This document shows, one piece after another, positions 8,801-15,846 of a stretch of DNA of 46,617 nucleotides. How positions within the stretch are numbered: the stretch's first letter is position 1; each line of letters opens with the position of its first letter. A program made the position numbers and the translations under genes. The notes beneath the pieces were generated by a model, which made no database searches, was not told the DNA's origin, and worked only from the letters and a program-made list of their open reading frames with translations. The stretch is taken from positions 1-46,617 of the forward strand of contig CAMCFN010000033.1 in the NCBI GenBank assembly GCA_945874145.1, given 5' to 3'. Origin of the DNA: Akkermansia muciniphila (GTDB lineage Bacteria; Verrucomicrobiota; Verrucomicrobiia; Limisphaerales; SXTU01).

Positions 8801-10081
8801 CGCGCTGGACGCGACGCGCTCGCGCTGCGTTTGGAAGGCCAGCACGGCGTCGCGCACGTCGCGCAGGCGCAGGTCGGGTCGGCCCGGGGCGACGAGGCGC
8901 GGGTTTTCCCAGACGGCGAAGTCGTGCTCGTTGCCGTCGCCGGCGTCGGAAGCGAGGAGGTAGAGGACGACTTCGTTTCCGTTCGTGGCCGCGGGGAGTT
9001 TCACGCGCACCTCCTGCGAGGCGGCGAGCGGAAGCACGGGCATTTGCCAGGCGCTCGGACCGTTGCGCTTGCCGATGTGGCCAACGGTGGTGAAGCGCCA
9101 CAAGGCGCGCTGCCATTGCGCGATGGTCGCGACGAGGGCGTGGGTGTCGGTGGGCTTTGCGGCGCGCCACTGGGAGCGGACGAGGTCGAGCACGAGCGAG
9201 GGCTGCGAGTCGTTTAGAGCGTTCCAGAGAGTGGTGAGATATTTTGCGTTCAAGCCGCGTTCCTTGGCCACCTCGGCGATGGTCTTGCGCTTGGCCGCCA
9301 GCGCATCGCGCTCGGTGAGCGTCGCGGCTAGATACTTCTCTAGGGGCAGCACGCCGCCGTCCTTCGTGTCGAACTTGATGCCCTGCAGGTTCACGACCGA
9401 GCCACCGCCCTTCTCCGTGAACTGCGCGTAGAACCCACGGATGGCCGCGATCCGCTCCTCGGTCCAGTCACGCTGCGAGGTGCTAGGCGAGAAGCGCACG
9501 CCGTCCGGCAGCAGCACGGCATGGGCGGCGAGGTCCTTCGCGGCGTCGAGATACTTCGTAAACAATGCGGGCGACATGACGAGCGCCGCGCCGGTGTTCG
9601 AGAAGCCTTCGCCCGCCGCGCCGTCCGTGGGGAACTCACGTGCTGGGTCGAGCGCGGCAACGCCTGTTAGGTCGCGCACGGTATAAGTGTATTCCGCATT
9701 CGAGAGCCGGCGCAGCAAGACGGGGCCGGGGTCGCCCGCATTGGCCAGCGCGACTTCGTGGAGCGTGCCCCGCACCCAGGCGACGAGCTTGGCCCTCTGG
9801 GCGGAAGAGAGCTGCGGCTTGTCCTTGGGCGGCATCTCGGCGAGTTCGAGTTGTTCCTCCACCTGCAGCCAGACCTTTGCGTCGCGCTTCACGGCGTCGA
9901 GGGACGAGAAGCGTTCGAGGTCGAGATCGCCCTTGTGGTCCTTGGTCGAGTGGCACTTGGTGCAGAACTCGTTGAGCAGCGGGCGGATTTCCATTTGAAA
10001 ATCCGCCGTGGCCGCGCGTCCACCGAGCGAAGACAGGGTGAGGGCCGCGGACAGCGCGATGACTTTGGCGGTGTGATTCAT
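5861..10081 (-). CDS. giant PSCyt1/DUF1587/DUF1592/DUF1588/DUF1585 cytochrome-type protein
   Basis: A 1406-aa secreted protein. It has a Sec signal peptide, then 'IRPLLNEFCTKCH' (C40-x-x-C43-H44) of a planctomycete cytochrome. DUF1587 follows near 120-185 ('LLRRLSNAEYTYTVRDLTGV'), then DUF1592 near 1040-1190 ('MTLARVFVAPAFLYKFEQP', 'LATRLSYFLWSSAPDAEL'). A second haem motif lies in DUF1588 ('DPKCAGCHARIDPFGFALE'), with DUF1585 at the end. Relatives are commonly 700-1100 aa; the extra length is a long central beta-rich region (about 330-860). Two heptamer tandem repeats (7807-7837 and 6493-6527) are translated in frame. The start overlaps the DUF1501 stop in ATGA; DUF1552 follows by 10 bp. Redox function is inferred only from CxxCH. 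Confidence 0.92.
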   Translation of the reverse strand: MNHTAKVIALSAALTLSSLGGRAATADFQMEIRPLLNEFCTKCHSTKDHKGDLDLERFSSLDAVKRDAKVWLQVEEQLELAEMPPKDKPQLSSAQRAKLVAWVRGTLHEVALANAGDPGPVLLRRLSNAEYTYTVRDLTGVAALDPAREFPTDGAAGEGFSNTGAALVMSPALFTKYLDAAKDLAAHAVLLPDGVRFSPSTSQRDWTEERIAAIRGFYAQFTEKGGGSVVNLQGIKFDTKDGGVLPLEKYLAATLTERDALAAKRKTIAEVAKERGLNAKYLTTLWNALNDSQPSLVLDLVRSQWRAAKPTDTHALVATIAQWQRALWRFTTVGHIGKRNGPSAWQMPVLPLAASQEVRVKLPAATNGNEVVLYLLASDAGDGNEHDFAVWENPRLVAPGRPDLRLRDVRDAVLAFQTQRERVASSAAKCLAAADEASAFPDRSGVAALAQKHGVEAVLLTAWLDYLGIGGGPVRVTSHMTKKAESANNYDFIKGWTGADALSVLANSSDNAVRIPGHMKPHSVGVHPSPKLRVCIGWNSPVAATVRVAATVQPVHPECGNGVTWSLELRRGSTRQRLASGTAQGAKEVKVQPQEGFAVQPGDLLSVVIGPRDGNHSCDMTAVDFDIKADDGKQWNLARDVSPNILAGNPHADLLGNPGVWHFYSEPDTGGGADSIVPAGSLLAKWRGAADAAEKGKLAAAVQKLLESGPAGLAKDAPDALLHRQLTALGGPLFKSQLANSTNAPASEIRNSQLAISNSPGLDPALFGKHPNGSALPAANLCVRAPSVLEVRLPADLVEGCEFVATATLHRETGAEGSVQMQVLTTKPASASGLAAGAAKELGGKSTWSDGERPIGSDTPILVTDGSAARKRTEAALDQFRQLFPAALCYTKIVPVDEVVTLTLYYREDDQLRRLLLDDAQTAELERLWAELHFVSQSPLKLVDAFEQLWQYATQDADPSAFTPMREPIKQRAEAFRKELLAAEPKQLEAVVNFAERAWRRPLKSAEREELGALYRKLRAQELPHDTAIRMTLARVFVAPAFLYKFEQPAAGKAQSPVNDTELATRLSYFLWSSAPDAELASLAAAGKLRNPDVLAAQTRRMLKDARVRRLAVEFGAQWLHTRDLDTLDEKSERHFPTFKSVRGALNEEPIRFFTDLFQRDGSVLALLDADYTFVNGTLAKHYGMTPDSRLLAADSTWLRIEGVRAQGRGGVLGFGATLAKQSGASRTSPILRGNWLSETLLGERLPRPPKGVPVLPEEAPAGLTERALIERHSGDPKCAGCHARIDPFGFALERYDAIGRLRAKDSAGLPIDSRTRTADGTELDGLDGLRTYLLTTRREAFERQFCRKLLGFALGRSVRLSDQPLLDEMVKRLAANEHRVGTVVEMIVRGRQFREIRGRDLATTE
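6493..6527 (-). repeat. in-frame heptamer tandem repeat (GACTCCC family)
   Basis: On the minus strand five consecutive 7-mers read GACTCCC, GACTCCC, GGCTTCT, GGCTGCT, GACTCCA. They encode the 'TPDSRLLAADST' segment of the 1406-aa protein, between the DUF1592 and DUF1588 parts. Degenerate third and fourth units suggest an old array. Confidence 0.7.
7807..7837 (+). repeat. in-frame heptamer tandem repeat (AATTGCT family)
   Basis: Four consecutive 7-mers AATTGCT, AATTGCT, AATTGCG, AATTACG and a partial AAT form an AT-rich island inside a GC-rich coding sequence. On the coding (minus) strand it is translated as 'EIRNSQLAISNS' in the central region of the 1406-aa protein. The unit size of 7 keeps no fixed frame, so the reading frame survives only because of the total insert length. 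Confidence 0.8.
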
Positions 10082-11472
10082 GCGAGCACTTCTTTGACGA
10101 CGTTGGCGCCTTCCACCCCAGTCAGCCGGAAATCGAGACCGGCGTGACGGTAGGTGAGCTTTTCGTGCTCAAGGCCCATCAGATGCAGGATGGTGGCATG
10201 AAAATCATGGGCATGCACGGGCTTCTCGACCGCGCGCAGTCCGATGTCGTCCGTGGCTCCGTGGACGATGCCAGGCTTCACACCACCGCCCGCGAGCCAG
10301 GAACTGAATGCCCATGGATGATGCTCGCGGCCTTTGGCATCGGCGGTGTTGTTGAAGGGCGTGCGGCCAAACTCCGTGGTCCAGACGACCAGCGTGTCCT
10401 CCAGCAAACCGCGCTGCTTGAGGTCACGCAGCAGCGCGGCGATGGGCTGGTCCACGTTCTTCGCGAGCGGCACATGCGACATCATGTCGCCGTGCGCGTC
10501 CCAGTTGCCGGACGAGCCGGTGTCGATGAGTTCGACGAAGCGCACGCCGCGCTCGATGAGTCGGCGCGCCGCGAGACATTGCCAGCCAAAGCCGGTGGTC
10601 TGGCCGCGTTGCAAACCGTAGCTAGCGAGGGTGGCGTCGGATTCTTGCTTGAGCTCAAAGGCGTCTGGCACGGCCATCTGCATGCCGAAGGCGGTCTCGA
10701 AGGTGCGCAGTCGGGCGGCTAGCAACGGGTCGGCCTCGCGCGTGGCAAGGTGCTCCTCGTTCATCTGGCGCAGGGCGGCGAGTTCGAGCTGCTGACGGGC
10801 GGTGGGAACGCGCGGCGCGACGTTGGCCACCGGCTCGGCTCCCGGAACCACCAGCGTGCCTTGGTGCGCGCCGGGCAGGAAGTCGCTCGCGAAGACCTGC
10901 GTGCCCGCGTAGGTCTGCTTCGGCGCGATGACGACAAAGCCGGGCAGATTGCGGTTCAGCGTGCCGAGGCCGTAAGTCATCCACGAGCCGATGCTGGGCC
11001 GCGACTGCGCAAACGAGCCCGTGTGCATGCCAAGCGTGGCGTTGTAATGGTTCGAGTGCGAGGTGTGCATCGAGCGGACGAACGCGATGTCATCCACGCA
11101 GGTCGCAATGTGCGGAAACAGCCCGCTGACCTCCGTGCCGCACTGCCCGTGCTTCGCGAACTCCCATTGTGGCCGCTTCAAATAGATGCGCTCATAGCCG
11201 GGGCGGCCTTTGATTTCAGGATGGTCGGCCTTGATCTCCTTGCCATGGCCCTTCCCCAACTCCGGCTTAGGATCAAAGGTGTCCACATGCGACACGCCGC
11301 CGGTCATGAAGAGGAAGATCACATGCTTCGCCTTCACCGTGAAATGCGGAGCCTTCGGTGCCAGTGGATCGGCGCTGTCGGCAAGCAGTTGCTGCACAAG
11401 GCCAGGAAATAGCAGCGATCCCGTGACGGTGCTCTGCAGGAAATGCCGGCGCGGGATGGATGTTGGTTTCAT
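10078..11472 (-). CDS. DUF1501 (sulfatase-like clan) Tat-exported protein, copy C
   Basis: A 464-aa protein. The ATG at 11470-11472 is chosen over a TTG six bases upstream; it begins 2 bp after the upstream stop. The leader 'SIPRRHFLQSTVTGSLLFPGL' is a twin-arginine signal. The body has the DUF1501 (PF07394) landmarks: 'HVIFLFMTGGVSHVDTFDPKP', 'SIGSWMTYGLGTLNRNLPGF', 'WQCLAARRLIERGVRFVEL', 'LLEDTLVVWTTEFGRTP' and 'HDFHATILHLMGLEHEKLTYR'. DUF1501 belongs to the alkaline-phosphatase/sulfatase clan and many of its Asp/His residues look like metal ligands, but no reaction is known. It follows the PSCyt1-DUF1549-DUF1553 gene by 2 bp, the usual pairing. Confidence 0.93.
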   Translation of the reverse strand: MKPTSIPRRHFLQSTVTGSLLFPGLVQQLLADSADPLAPKAPHFTVKAKHVIFLFMTGGVSHVDTFDPKPELGKGHGKEIKADHPEIKGRPGYERIYLKRPQWEFAKHGQCGTEVSGLFPHIATCVDDIAFVRSMHTSHSNHYNATLGMHTGSFAQSRPSIGSWMTYGLGTLNRNLPGFVVIAPKQTYAGTQVFASDFLPGAHQGTLVVPGAEPVANVAPRVPTARQQLELAALRQMNEEHLATREADPLLAARLRTFETAFGMQMAVPDAFELKQESDATLASYGLQRGQTTGFGWQCLAARRLIERGVRFVELIDTGSSGNWDAHGDMMSHVPLAKNVDQPIAALLRDLKQRGLLEDTLVVWTTEFGRTPFNNTADAKGREHHPWAFSSWLAGGGVKPGIVHGATDDIGLRAVEKPVHAHDFHATILHLMGLEHEKLTYRHAGLDFRLTGVEGANVVKEVLA

Positions 11473-11474
11473 GA

Positions 11475-14414
11475 TCAATCGAGGTGCAGAAACTCATTGC
11501 TGGCGAGCAGCGCACGAGCGTAGGCAGCCCATTTCTCCGGCGGGGAAGCGGGATAGGTGGCGAGGAAGGTTTGGCAGCGCTCGCGTTCGGCAGCCGTAGG
11601 TGTGCGCTGGAACAGCAGGCGGTAAGCTTGAACAACACGCGCATCTTCAGCAGGAAGTTTCATCAGCGAAGCGGCGAAGGCCCCGGCCTGGGCGTGGAAG
11701 AAAGGGTCGTTGATGAAATAAAGCGCCTGCGTGGGCACGGTGGTCGTTTGCCGGATGGCGGTGCTGGCATTGGGATCGGCCCCGTCGAACAAGGCGAGAA
11801 ACGGATGCCGCCGCTGGCGCTGCACCATGAGGTAAGCACTGCGTTTGGTGGTGTCGTAAAAGGCGTTGAAGGGATTGTGCTGCGTGAATTTCCAGCTGGC
11901 CTCGGCCGGAAAGGGATGCGCCTCGGCGGACGTGGGATCGAGTTGCCTGGAGACGGTGAGCAGGCTGTCGCGCATTTCCTCGGCGGTGAGGCGGCGGCGG
12001 GTGAAGTGCGCTAGCAGATGATTGTCAGGATCGGCGGTGTGCGGCGTGGCACTGGCACGTTGATAGGCTGCGCTGCTCATGATGAGCCGGTGCATGGCCT
12101 TCACGCTGTAGCCGCTGGCGACAAACTGGGAGGTGAGCCAGTCAAGCAACTCAGGATGTGTGGGTTTCTCGCCGCGCGCGCCAAGGTCGTTCGGGGAAGG
12201 GACGAGGCCGACACCGAAATGCCATTGCCAGATGCGGTTCACCATCGCGCGGGCCGCAATCGGGCTCTTCGCGATCCAGTTGCCGAGTTCGCGCCGCCCG
12301 CTCCCAGCCTCCGCCGGAACCACTTCACCACCCAGGATGGAGAGCCAGCGGCGCGGCACTTCATCACCCGGCTTCTCGGGATCGCCTCGCAGTTGAAACC
12401 GCGCGTTCTTCACCTTGGACTCAACGACCGCATAGGCCACGGGAATCACCGGCGCGGGCTCGATCTCCGCCGCCTTGTCCCGCAACGACCTGCCCGCACT
12501 CACCAGCGCCGCGCCATAGTCCGGCGCAGCGATGTGATGAAGCTCAAACGCGACCCCATCGAGTTTGGCTGGATGCACATCCGCCACTCGGCCCGCGATC
12601 TCGACCTCGCCGTCCAGCGGGCTCACCCAGGCGACAGCCACGGGGCGATTCGGTCCCGGATGCACAAAAAAGGATTCCGCCTCAAGCGTGGTCCAGACCA
12701 TCACCTGCTGGTTGGCAGAGTTAACGAACACCGAGGGCGTGTCCCCCAAGCTCCATTTCTTCAGGGCGCTGTTGCCGTTGATGGAGTCGCCCTTTTCGGT
12801 GAGAAAGACCGGTCCCTTAGGCGTGATTTCGATGAAGCACCATTCGGCTCCGTCACGACCGGGGTGAGGATTCTGCTGCGTGAGACCTTGCACGAGGTCC
12901 GCCACGCTCCACACGCGCCCGGCACCGCCCGTCTCCCGGATGTTCCACTCGACGAGCGTGCTGTCCGCTCCGTGATTGGCATTCGGCAGGACCGTGAGCT
13001 GGAGAATCTCGCCTTTGCGCACGGTGATCTTCTTCAAGGCCGCGCCGGCAACCGTTGCGAAGGCGACGGACTGGCCTTCGCCGACCTGCGCACCCGCAAG
13101 GCGACGCGTGCGCTTCCCGGCCGCATCACCGAGCGTCTTCTGCGCGGCGCTGGCGATCTCCGCGCGGCGTTTCTGTTCGGCCTCAGCCTTCGCGTTGCGC
13201 TCGCGCCAGGGCTTCAACATTGCCTCCGCCTGCGCGGTGGGAATCAGCGGCACCATGTCGCGCGGCTGGCCCTTGGGCTCGCACCCGGGAAACGCGAACC
13301 GCGTGCTCTCGAAGATGCCGTAGAGCGCGTAGTAGTCCTGTGCGGTGATGGGATCGTATTTGTGATCGTGGCAGCGCGCGCAACCCGTGGTGAGGCCAAG
13401 GAAGTTCTTCCCCACGTTGTCGATCACGTCCTCGAAGGTGAGGTGCATGTCCTTGTCGATGTCATGCCCAAAGCGTCGCGCGATGGCGAGATAGCCCGTG
13501 GCGACAATGCCCGCGCTGCGCTCGCTGTCCGCCTTCTCCGCGTTGACGATGTCGCCCGCGATCTGCCAGCGCACGAAGTCGTCATACGGCAGGTCGCGAT
13601 TGAAGGCATCGAAAACCCAGTTCCGATACCGCCACGCGTGCATCAGCGGCCGGTCCGTGTTCTCCCCAGCGGTGTCGGCATAGCGCACGACATCGAGCCA
13701 GTGTCGCCCCCATTGCACGCCGTATTGCGGCGAGGCGAGCAGTCGCTCGACGACCTTCGCAAACGCTTCCGGTGAACGATCCGCGACAAACGCCTCCACT
13801 TCCTCCGGTGTGGGCGGCAGGCCCGTAAGGTCGTAAGTCGCCCGGCGAATGAGCGTGCGCGGGTCCGCCGCCGCTGCGGGCTTCACCGGCTTGGCCGCGA
13901 GTTGCTGGTGGAGGAATGCGTCAATCCGCGCCGAGGTGGGCTTCGCTTCCGGCGAAGGAAGTGCTCGGAAAGCCCACCAGTTCTTGGCTTCCTCGGCCTT
14001 CATCCCGCCGACCTTTGCCAACGTCTCCCGTGGGTCAGGCGCTCCTTGCATTACCCATTCGGTGAGCACCGTGATCTTCGGATCGCTCAACTTGCCCCCG
14101 TGTTTCTGCGGCGGCATCGCCAGCTCCTTGTCCTGATACCGCACCGCTTTGATGAGCAACGATTCCTCAGGTTTCCCCGGCACAATGACTGCCCCTGAAT
14201 GTCCGCCCTTCTGCCAGCCCGCCCGCGTGTCCAAAGACAGCCCGCCTTTGGTCTTCTCGCCGCTGTGACATTCGTAGCAATGCTCGACGAGGAGCGGCCG
14301 GATTTTTGACTCGAAGAAATCCGTGCCTGAATTGGCTGCCACCCAAGAGGGGAAGCAGGCCAACCCAAGGCCGAGCATAGGGCGGAGCAATCTTGATTTG
14401 ATCAGCGAATCCAT
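11475..14414 (-). CDS. PSCyt1-DUF1549-DUF1553 planctomycete-type cytochrome protein
   Basis: A 979-aa secreted protein from the ATG at 14412-14414 (MDSLIKSRLLRPMLGLG signal peptide). An alternative start at 14468 would add 18 residues with poor leader character. PSCyt1 occupies about 30-125 with haem motif C46-Y-E-C49-H50. DUF1549 (PF07583) spans about 155-370 ('[21 protein letters not shown]', 'GRHWLDVVRYADTAGENTDRP', '[14 protein letters not shown]'). A middle region of about 250 aa is beta-rich. DUF1553 (PF07587) is at the C-terminus ('ARAMVNRIWQWHFGVGLV', 'SHPELLDWL'-like segment, 'SSAAYQRASA'). It pairs with the DUF1501 gene 2 bp downstream. Function unknown; two CxxCH motifs make periplasmic electron transfer plausible. 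Confidence 0.93.
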   Translation of the reverse strand: MDSLIKSRLLRPMLGLGLACFPSWVAANSGTDFFESKIRPLLVEHCYECHSGEKTKGGLSLDTRAGWQKGGHSGAVIVPGKPEESLLIKAVRYQDKELAMPPQKHGGKLSDPKITVLTEWVMQGAPDPRETLAKVGGMKAEEAKNWWAFRALPSPEAKPTSARIDAFLHQQLAAKPVKPAAAADPRTLIRRATYDLTGLPPTPEEVEAFVADRSPEAFAKVVERLLASPQYGVQWGRHWLDVVRYADTAGENTDRPLMHAWRYRNWVFDAFNRDLPYDDFVRWQIAGDIVNAEKADSERSAGIVATGYLAIARRFGHDIDKDMHLTFEDVIDNVGKNFLGLTTGCARCHDHKYDPITAQDYYALYGIFESTRFAFPGCEPKGQPRDMVPLIPTAQAEAMLKPWRERNAKAEAEQKRRAEIASAAQKTLGDAAGKRTRRLAGAQVGEGQSVAFATVAGAALKKITVRKGEILQLTVLPNANHGADSTLVEWNIRETGGAGRVWSVADLVQGLTQQNPHPGRDGAEWCFIEITPKGPVFLTEKGDSINGNSALKKWSLGDTPSVFVNSANQQVMVWTTLEAESFFVHPGPNRPVAVAWVSPLDGEVEIAGRVADVHPAKLDGVAFELHHIAAPDYGAALVSAGRSLRDKAAEIEPAPVIPVAYAVVESKVKNARFQLRGDPEKPGDEVPRRWLSILGGEVVPAEAGSGRRELGNWIAKSPIAARAMVNRIWQWHFGVGLVPSPNDLGARGEKPTHPELLDWLTSQFVASGYSVKAMHRLIMSSAAYQRASATPHTADPDNHLLAHFTRRRLTAEEMRDSLLTVSRQLDPTSAEAHPFPAEASWKFTQHNPFNAFYDTTKRSAYLMVQRQRRHPFLALFDGADPNASTAIRQTTTVPTQALYFINDPFFHAQAGAFAASLMKLPAEDARVVQAYRLLFQRTPTAAERERCQTFLATYPASPPEKWAAYARALLASNEFLHLD

Positions 14415-14474
14415 GGGGGAGCCAAGGATTTCAATCCGCCAGAATGTTGCACTGGGTAGCGCAGGCATGGCGAG

Positions 14475-15842
14475 TCAGGACAGAATGCCCTTTACGACAT
14501 CGCCATGCACATCGGTGAGGCGGAAGTCGCGGCCGGCGTGGCGGAAGGTGAGGCGTTCGTGATCGAGGCCCAGACAGTGGAGAATCGTCGCGTGCAGGTC
14601 GTGCAGATGGACCTTGTTCTCCACCGCTTCGTAACCGTGCTCGTCGGTCTTGCCGTAGGCCAGGCCGGCGCGCGTGCCGCCGCCAGCCAGCCAGGTGGTG
14701 AAGCCCTTGTTGTTGTGGCCGCGCCCGTCCTGGGTTGGGTCGTCGGGCGTGCGGCCAAACTCGCCGCTCCACACCACCAGCGTGTCTTCGAGCAAGCCGC
14801 GTTGCGCAAGGTCGGTGAGCAGGCCGGTGATGGGCTTGTCAATCTGCGTGCAGGCCTTGGGCATGAGCGTCGAGACGAAGCCGTGGTGGTCCCAATCCTC
14901 ATGGGTGAGCTCGATGAAGCGCACGCCCGCCTCGGCCAGCCGCCGCGCGAGCAGGCATTGCCGGCCAAAGTCATCGGTCAGCAGGCCGTTGCCGATGCCA
15001 TAGAGCGCCTGCGTGGCCGGGCTTTCGCCGGACAAGTCCAGCACTCTGGGCAGCTCGCTCTGCATGCGGAAGGCTAGCTCGAAGGACTCAATGACGCCTT
15101 CCAGCCGGCCATCGTGGGCCTGCGCGCGGGCCGTTTCGTGGTTCAGCGTTTGCAGCAGGTCGAGCTGGCGGCGCTGGCTGTCCGCAGTCAGTCGGGGGCT
15201 GGTGAGGTTGCCCACGGTGGCGCGGGCAATCGGCTTGCCGGAGTCGCCGATGCGCGTGGCGGCGAAGGACGCGGGCAGAAATGAGCTGCTGTAATAGCGG
15301 CTGCCGCCCAGCGCGGAGAGCGGGTTCAACGCGACGAAGCCCGGCAGGTTGCGGTTCTCCGTGCCGAGGCCGTAGGCGATCCACGAACCCATCGAGGGAC
15401 GGATGAACTGGAAGCTGCCGGTGTGCAACTGCTCCAGCGCCTGCGGATGGTTTTCGTTGTCCGTGTGCATCGAGTGAATCATGCACAACCGGTCCGCCTG
15501 CTTGGCGAGGTGCGGAAAGAGCGAGGACATCGACAAGCCGCTCTGCCCGTGCTGCGTGAACTTCCACTGGCTGCCGAACAGCTTGCCCTTCGGATTGCGG
15601 CCGGGCTTGAGGTTGTCGGCATTGAGCTGCGGCTTGTGATCGAACGTCTCCACATGCGACGGACCGCCGCGCATGCACAGGAAGATGACGCGCCTGGCGC
15701 GGGGCGCGAAGTGCGGGGCCTTCGGCGCGAGCGGGCTGGTGGCAGCCGAATCCTCAGCGCAAAGGCCAGCCAGGGCAAGGTAGCCGAAGCCGCCGCTGAC
15801 GGTTTGCAGCCAATGGCGGCGGGAGGAAGGCGAGAGATTCAT
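14475..15842 (-). CDS. DUF1501 (sulfatase-like clan) Tat-exported protein, copy B
   Basis: A 455-aa protein with leader 'SPSSRRHWLQTVSGGFGYL', a twin-arginine signal. It carries all DUF1501 landmarks: 'RVIFLCMRGGPSHVETFDHKP', 'SMGSWIAYGLGTENRNLPGF', 'RQCLLARRLAEAGVRFIEL', 'LLEDTLVVWSGEFGRTPDD' and 'HDLHATILHCLGLDHERL'. It begins 4 bp after the DUF1549/DUF1553 gene without cytochrome, and is followed 60 bp later by the full PSCyt1 protein. The window has three divergent DUF1501 paralogues in this run; they differ in the central segment, so they are not recent copies. Confidence 0.93.
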   Translation of the reverse strand: MNLSPSSRRHWLQTVSGGFGYLALAGLCAEDSAATSPLAPKAPHFAPRARRVIFLCMRGGPSHVETFDHKPQLNADNLKPGRNPKGKLFGSQWKFTQHGQSGLSMSSLFPHLAKQADRLCMIHSMHTDNENHPQALEQLHTGSFQFIRPSMGSWIAYGLGTENRNLPGFVALNPLSALGGSRYYSSSFLPASFAATRIGDSGKPIARATVGNLTSPRLTADSQRRQLDLLQTLNHETARAQAHDGRLEGVIESFELAFRMQSELPRVLDLSGESPATQALYGIGNGLLTDDFGRQCLLARRLAEAGVRFIELTHEDWDHHGFVSTLMPKACTQIDKPITGLLTDLAQRGLLEDTLVVWSGEFGRTPDDPTQDGRGHNNKGFTTWLAGGGTRAGLAYGKTDEHGYEAVENKVHLHDLHATILHCLGLDHERLTFRHAGRDFRLTDVHGDVVKGILS

Positions 15843-15846
15843 CGGG

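Noticed and set aside
12018-13775. 585-codon plus-strand frame
   Set aside because: Antisense to the PSCyt1-DUF1549-DUF1553 gene, which has clear domains.
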